DNA of 64,000 nt, taken from positions 1 through 64,000 of the forward strand of contig NZ_VNHM01000013.1 in NCBI RefSeq assembly GCF_008124625.1, read 5' to 3'. A model generated the notes under the pieces. That model had not been told where the DNA came from and searched no databases. It saw only the letters and a list, made by a program, of their open reading frames with translations. Of the stretch, positions 61,176 through 64,000 are shown piece after piece. Origin of the DNA: Desulfallas thermosapovorans DSM 6562. Lineage in GTDB: Bacteria > Bacillota > Desulfotomaculia > Desulfotomaculales > Desulfallaceae. Within the stretch, counting starts at the first letter, position 1. Every line of letters begins with the position of its first letter. Both the position numbers and the translations under genes were made by a program.

Positions 61176-62639
61176 ATGGCTTCTTTTTACATTAAGACCA
61201 ATCGGGTATTCAACTCAGTCAGGAAATACAGCTGGATGTTTGTCCCGCTGGTGGCTTTTGGCGGGTTATGGTTCCCCAAACTGGGCTTGCTGATTATACC
61301 GCTTATGCTGACCCTGGCTGTAATGGCTTTTTTGAAGGGCAAATACTGGTGTGGCAATATCTGTCCCCACGGCAGTTTGTTTGATTTTATCATTATGCCC
61401 CGCGGGGCAAATAGAAAAATACCTGCTTTTATGAAACACAAATTAATGGCTGCGGCAGTGTTTACCTGGTTCATGTACATGATGATTAGCCGTTTGATTA
61501 AAGTATTTGCCATTTATGGCAGCGCCAGTTTTCTCGATAAGCTGGGATACATTTTTGTCATGAACTATCTGGTGGTAACCATTGTGGGAACAATCCTGGC
61601 CTTTAGTATCAGTCCTCGGGCATGGTGTAATTTTTGCCCTATGGGAACGCTGGAAATACTCACTTACAAGCTTGGAAAGCTACTGCGCCTCAACAGGAAG
61701 ACCGACGCAAAAGTAACTATAGCCAGCAAAGAAATGTGTCACACTTGCGGTAAATGTTCCCGGGTTTGCCCCATGCAGCTAACTCCCTACCTGGAATTTT
61801 CGGAGAAGAACCAGTTTGATAACGAAGCATGCATACGGTGTTCCACTTGCGTTCATAATTGTCCAGCGGGCATCCTGTCGCTGAGCAATGAATCAGAGGC
61901 TCTCCGGCTTAAAGAGGAAACTGATATTGACGGTTACAGGGAAAGAAGAAAAATTGCCGCGAGTATCAGTCAAATTAGAAAACTTACCGGTGATGTAAAT
62001 GAGTATACTTTTAAGATGATTAAACCCAAGAAGTTGGATTATAAACCGGGGCAGTTCATACTGGTTAAAATCAGTGAGCAGCCCAAAATGTTCAGGGCCT
62101 ATTCAATTTCATCCTGCAAAAAAGACGGGACGGAAGTTAAGGTTTCGGTAAAATATACGCCCGGTGGCTTTGGCTCACAAATACTCTTTGATACTTTTAA
62201 AGAGGGAGATCTGGTTGAGCTGGAAGGGCCTATGGGGAAAGAACTGGTGGTCAATAAAAATTCAGATAATTTCCTTTTGGTGGCCGGCGGAATAGGCATA
62301 ACGCCGTTTGTGCCGGTAGCAGGGGATATCGTTAAAAATTCAAATAACGAAAAGAATGTCAAGCTGGTTTATGGCGTTAATAGAGCAAAAGAGCTGATTT
62401 ACGATGACCACTTCAGTACACTGCAGTCCCAGAGCAGTAAATTTGAATATATCAAGGTGGTGGCGAACGATAAGGACTGGTCCGGTAAACGGGGATTTGT
62501 TACCGATGTTATTAAAGAGTTGAATTTAAAAGGTTATAAAGTTTATATGTGCGGTCCTAAACCGATGATTAACGCCTCCTTGAAGGTCCTGCACGGTGCA
62601 GGCGTTGAACCGGAGAATATCTACTATGAAAGTGCTTAA
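61176..62639 (+). CDS. NapH-type iron-sulfur membrane protein fused to a ferredoxin-NAD(P) reductase module
   Basis: A 487-residue fusion. Residues 1-165 hold four membrane segments with NapH-like Cys motifs (CGNICPHGSLFD, CNFCPMGTLE). About 185-235 has two ferredoxin clusters (CHTCGKCSRVCP, CIRCSTCVHNCP). From 255 comes an FNR-like module: FAD motif RAYSISS, VAGGIGITPFVPV for the pyrophosphate, and YMCGPKPMINASL for NAD(P). Start ATG 61176 follows AAAGGTGG. It likely moves electrons between NAD(P)H and a membrane or sulfur acceptor. The operators suggest response to copper or reactive sulfur. Confidence 0.85.
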   Translation: MASFYIKTNRVFNSVRKYSWMFVPLVAFGGLWFPKLGLLIIPLMLTLAVMAFLKGKYWCGNICPHGSLFDFIIMPRGANRKIPAFMKHKLMAAAVFTWFMYMMISRLIKVFAIYGSASFLDKLGYIFVMNYLVVTIVGTILAFSISPRAWCNFCPMGTLEILTYKLGKLLRLNRKTDAKVTIASKEMCHTCGKCSRVCPMQLTPYLEFSEKNQFDNEACIRCSTCVHNCPAGILSLSNESEALRLKEETDIDGYRERRKIAASISQIRKLTGDVNEYTFKMIKPKKLDYKPGQFILVKISEQPKMFRAYSISSCKKDGTEVKVSVKYTPGGFGSQILFDTFKEGDLVELEGPMGKELVVNKNSDNFLLVAGGIGITPFVPVAGDIVKNSNNEKNVKLVYGVNRAKELIYDDHFSTLQSQSSKFEYIKVVANDKDWSGKRGFVTDVIKELNLKGYKVYMCGPKPMINASLKVLHGAGVEPENIYYESA

Positions 62640-62650
62640 AAATCTAGCAC

Positions 62651-62694
62651 AAAACCCCACACGTAACATTAAATGTTATCTGTGGGGTTTTTTG
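62651..62694 (+). terminator. Terminator of the NapH-FNR gene
   Basis: AAAACCCCACA (62651-62661) pairs with TGTGGGGTTTT (62681-62691); an inner TAACAT / ATGTTA helix stacks on it. Ends in a T run. Confidence 0.88.
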
Positions 62695-63021
62695 CTATAA
62701 TAATGGCTTACACATTAGCGATAAGCAGAAAATTTTCAAAATAATATCGAATTTAACTTGCATAGCAGCGCTGTCATGAGCACCATGTCCTTTGCATAAT
62801 AATTAGCTTGTCATAAGACGAAAAGTTTCCGGTTGGATGCGAGAAAGTTATCGATTTGAAGACCCCACCCGCCCTGTATGCGGCGAAACTCATTTTTTCT
62901 CCGAACTTCTGACGTTTACGTTAATCAACACGGTATCAACCGCTAATAGTAAAATATTCAGGCCGGCAATAAGCTTGAAGTTCTTCTTTGACTTGCCGGG
63001 CCTGTGCTGTTAAAATGTAAC
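62695..63021. other. Spacer with possible coding remnant on the minus strand
   Basis: No complete gene. On the minus strand, 63010 to 62936 reads TAQARQVKEELQAYCRPEYF then TISG and a stop, with protein-like composition but no start or upstream domain. It may be the tail of a decayed gene. Confidence 0.35.
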
Positions 63022-63041
63022 TGTACACAATATTGTGCACA
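63022..63041. promoter_or_regulatory. 20-bp near-palindrome upstream of the HTH gene
   Basis: TGTACACAATATTGTGCACA is symmetrical except for one base pair on each side. It lies 60 bp before the regulator start, so it is a candidate autoregulatory operator. Confidence 0.6.
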
Positions 63042-63101
63042 GGTTATCCTGGTGATATGGTTAAACTTTTAATCGTCGCAATCACTGGCGGGGTAGAGGA
63101 C

Positions 63102-63635
63102 ATGGATTTAATACGTATCGGCGATAAAGTGATAAGCAGGCACAAAATAGATAATTTTATTACGGAGATTTTAGAGCTGCGGTCCATGGGGTTATCTCAG
63201 ACCGATGTGGCGGCCCGGCTGGGCATAGACCGTACCCTGGTATCACGCCTGGAAAACTTGGGCGAGGTGCGCAAGGGCAAAAGTGTGGCCGTGATCGGTT
63301 TTCCCATTGCCAATCGTGACGAGTTATATGCTTTAATGCGGGACGAGGGTGTTGATTATGCACTGTTAATGAGTGAAGCGGAGCGCTGGGATTTTGTCAA
63401 GCAAAAAAGCGGCATAGAACTTTTTAATTCCATTATGGAACTGATTGCTTTGGTGCATTCCTATGATCAGGTGGTGGTTATAGGATCGGGCAAGAGGATT
63501 AAAATTTTGCGGGCTACGTTGGATAAGGAAGTGATAGGGCTGGAAATAGGCGATTCGCCCATCCAGGAAGATAAGTACGTTGATCCGGCGGAATTGGCGG
63601 CGGTGATCAGGGCCATTAAAGGAGGAAAGGTTTGA
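63102..63635 (+). CDS. Helix-turn-helix transcriptional regulator
   Basis: A 177-residue protein. The HTH near 20-50 is RSMGLSQTDVAARLGIDRTLVSRLE, like XRE/Cro-type domains. The rest (SVAVIGFPIANRDELYALM, VVVIGSGKRIKIL) looks like an alpha-beta sensor domain that I cannot name. ATG 63102 follows TAGAGG; a frame back to 63033 includes the palindrome and is less likely. It overlaps the next gene by TGATG, so it probably controls it. Confidence 0.75.
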   Translation: MDLIRIGDKVISRHKIDNFITEILELRSMGLSQTDVAARLGIDRTLVSRLENLGEVRKGKSVAVIGFPIANRDELYALMRDEGVDYALLMSEAERWDFVKQKSGIELFNSIMELIALVHSYDQVVVIGSGKRIKILRATLDKEVIGLEIGDSPIQEDKYVDPAELAAVIRAIKGGKV

Positions 63636-64000
63636 TGAATACATTTGCGTTCATGATTCACCCTTTGGATATAAGTGATTTTGCCCGTAAGTTCGGACTG
63701 CTGGGTAAATTGCCGCCCCGTCTGCTGGAGGGTTTGTTTAAATATGCACCGCCCATTAAGGTATCCAAAATCACCGGTGTCTATTCGGAGCATGCCCGGG
63801 CGGAAGGGTGGTTTGTAGCTTGTCCCATTACCGCCCGCTTGATGATGGAATTACCTGAGGAATTTGTTATAAACAAAATTATAAAAACCGGTAAACTGGC
63901 CCAGAAGATGGGAGCTAAAATACTGGGACTGGGCGCCTTTACCTCGGTGGTGGGGGATGCCGGTATTACCGTGGCCAAAAACCTGGATATTGCTGTCACC
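63635..64000 (+). CDS. Dehydrogenase-like protein of the COG5322 type (partial)
   Basis: The first 122 residues are visible, starting at ATG 63635 behind GGAGG inside the regulator. Features: FAFMIHPLDISDFARKFGLL, PPIKVSKITGVYS, FVACPITARLMMELP and LGLGAFTSVVGDAGITVAK. This resembles predicted shikimate/amino-acid dehydrogenase-like and acyl-ACP-reductase-like proteins whose Rossmann domain would come next. The window ends before the nucleotide-binding motif. Confidence 0.7.
   Translation, partial: MNTFAFMIHPLDISDFARKFGLLGKLPPRLLEGLFKYAPPIKVSKITGVYSEHARAEGWFVACPITARLMMELPEEFVINKIIKTGKLAQKMGAKILGLGAFTSVVGDAGITVAKNLDIAVT

Overview
The window reads as chromosome of an anaerobic, spore-former-type Firmicute close to Desulfotomaculum/Pelotomaculum (Peptococcaceae sensu lato). 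This rests on an NADH-linked [FeFe]-hydrogenase, a selenocysteine formate dehydrogenase, a Mop-type molybdenum aldehyde oxidoreductase, Firmicute-style BirA and YtrA regulation, many GTG/TTG starts behind strong GGAGG ribosome sites, and no aerobic respiratory genes. The placement is inferred from gene content, not from a marker gene.

Layout. 0-6 kb: the end of a possible transposon (ExeA-like ATPase tail), then a type I restriction locus in which hsdM is only a 3' remnant while hsdS, hsdR and a YgjP-like metallopeptidase gene are full length. 6-10 kb (minus strand): hndA-hndC-hndD hydrogenase operon behind a near-consensus Rex operator. 10.7-16 kb (plus strand, divergent): a molybdenum-cofactor-type riboswitch and terminator, then Sec-formate dehydrogenase (UGA at 12098 with an fdhF-like SECIS), a molybdopterin-binding protein and moeA. 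16.2-18.4 kb (minus strand): modABC molybdate uptake. 18.9-32.7 kb (plus strand): a second Moco-type riboswitch with terminator, a second molybdopterin-binding protein, the aldehyde oxidoreductase, a flavin/iron-sulfur oxidoreductase, and a run of poorly understood genes (zinc-ribbon redox protein, methyltransferase, C-GCAxxG-C-C protein, radical SAM protein, acyl-CoA-ligase-like protein, XdhC, NTP transferase-HD fusion, phosphatase). These resemble the DVU_1551-DVU_1559 neighbourhood of Desulfovibrio vulgaris. A DNA-binding protein with a solute-binding-like domain follows.

34-44 kb: an amidohydrolase, then cofactor genes: panC-panD, nadA-nadB-nadC, birA and bioY. 43.5-50.4 kb: phosphate control, with phoB-phoR on the plus strand facing pstC-pstA-pstB-phoU-pstS on the minus strand. 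50.8-54.5 kb: a two-gene unit of tiny proteins, coaX, dusB and two small exported or membrane proteins. 54.6-59.5 kb: a YtrA-type regulator with a 17-bp perfect inverted-repeat operator, an ABC exporter and several low-GC membrane or lipoprotein genes. 59.6-60.8 kb: bioB. 61-62.6 kb: a NapH-FNR fusion oxidoreductase flanked by CsoR/CstR-type palindromes. 63-64 kb: an HTH regulator and the start of a dehydrogenase-like gene.

Regulatory logic is unusually readable. Two Moco-type riboswitches cover two molybdenum enzymes. Four BirA-type operators, all with 14-nt spacers, lie before bioY, before the ytrA operon and (two) before bioB. Rex controls the hydrogenase. A dispersed intergenic repeat of about 80-100 bp occurs four times. 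The least understood and most interesting part is the aldehyde-oxidoreductase-linked cluster at 18.9-32.7 kb.
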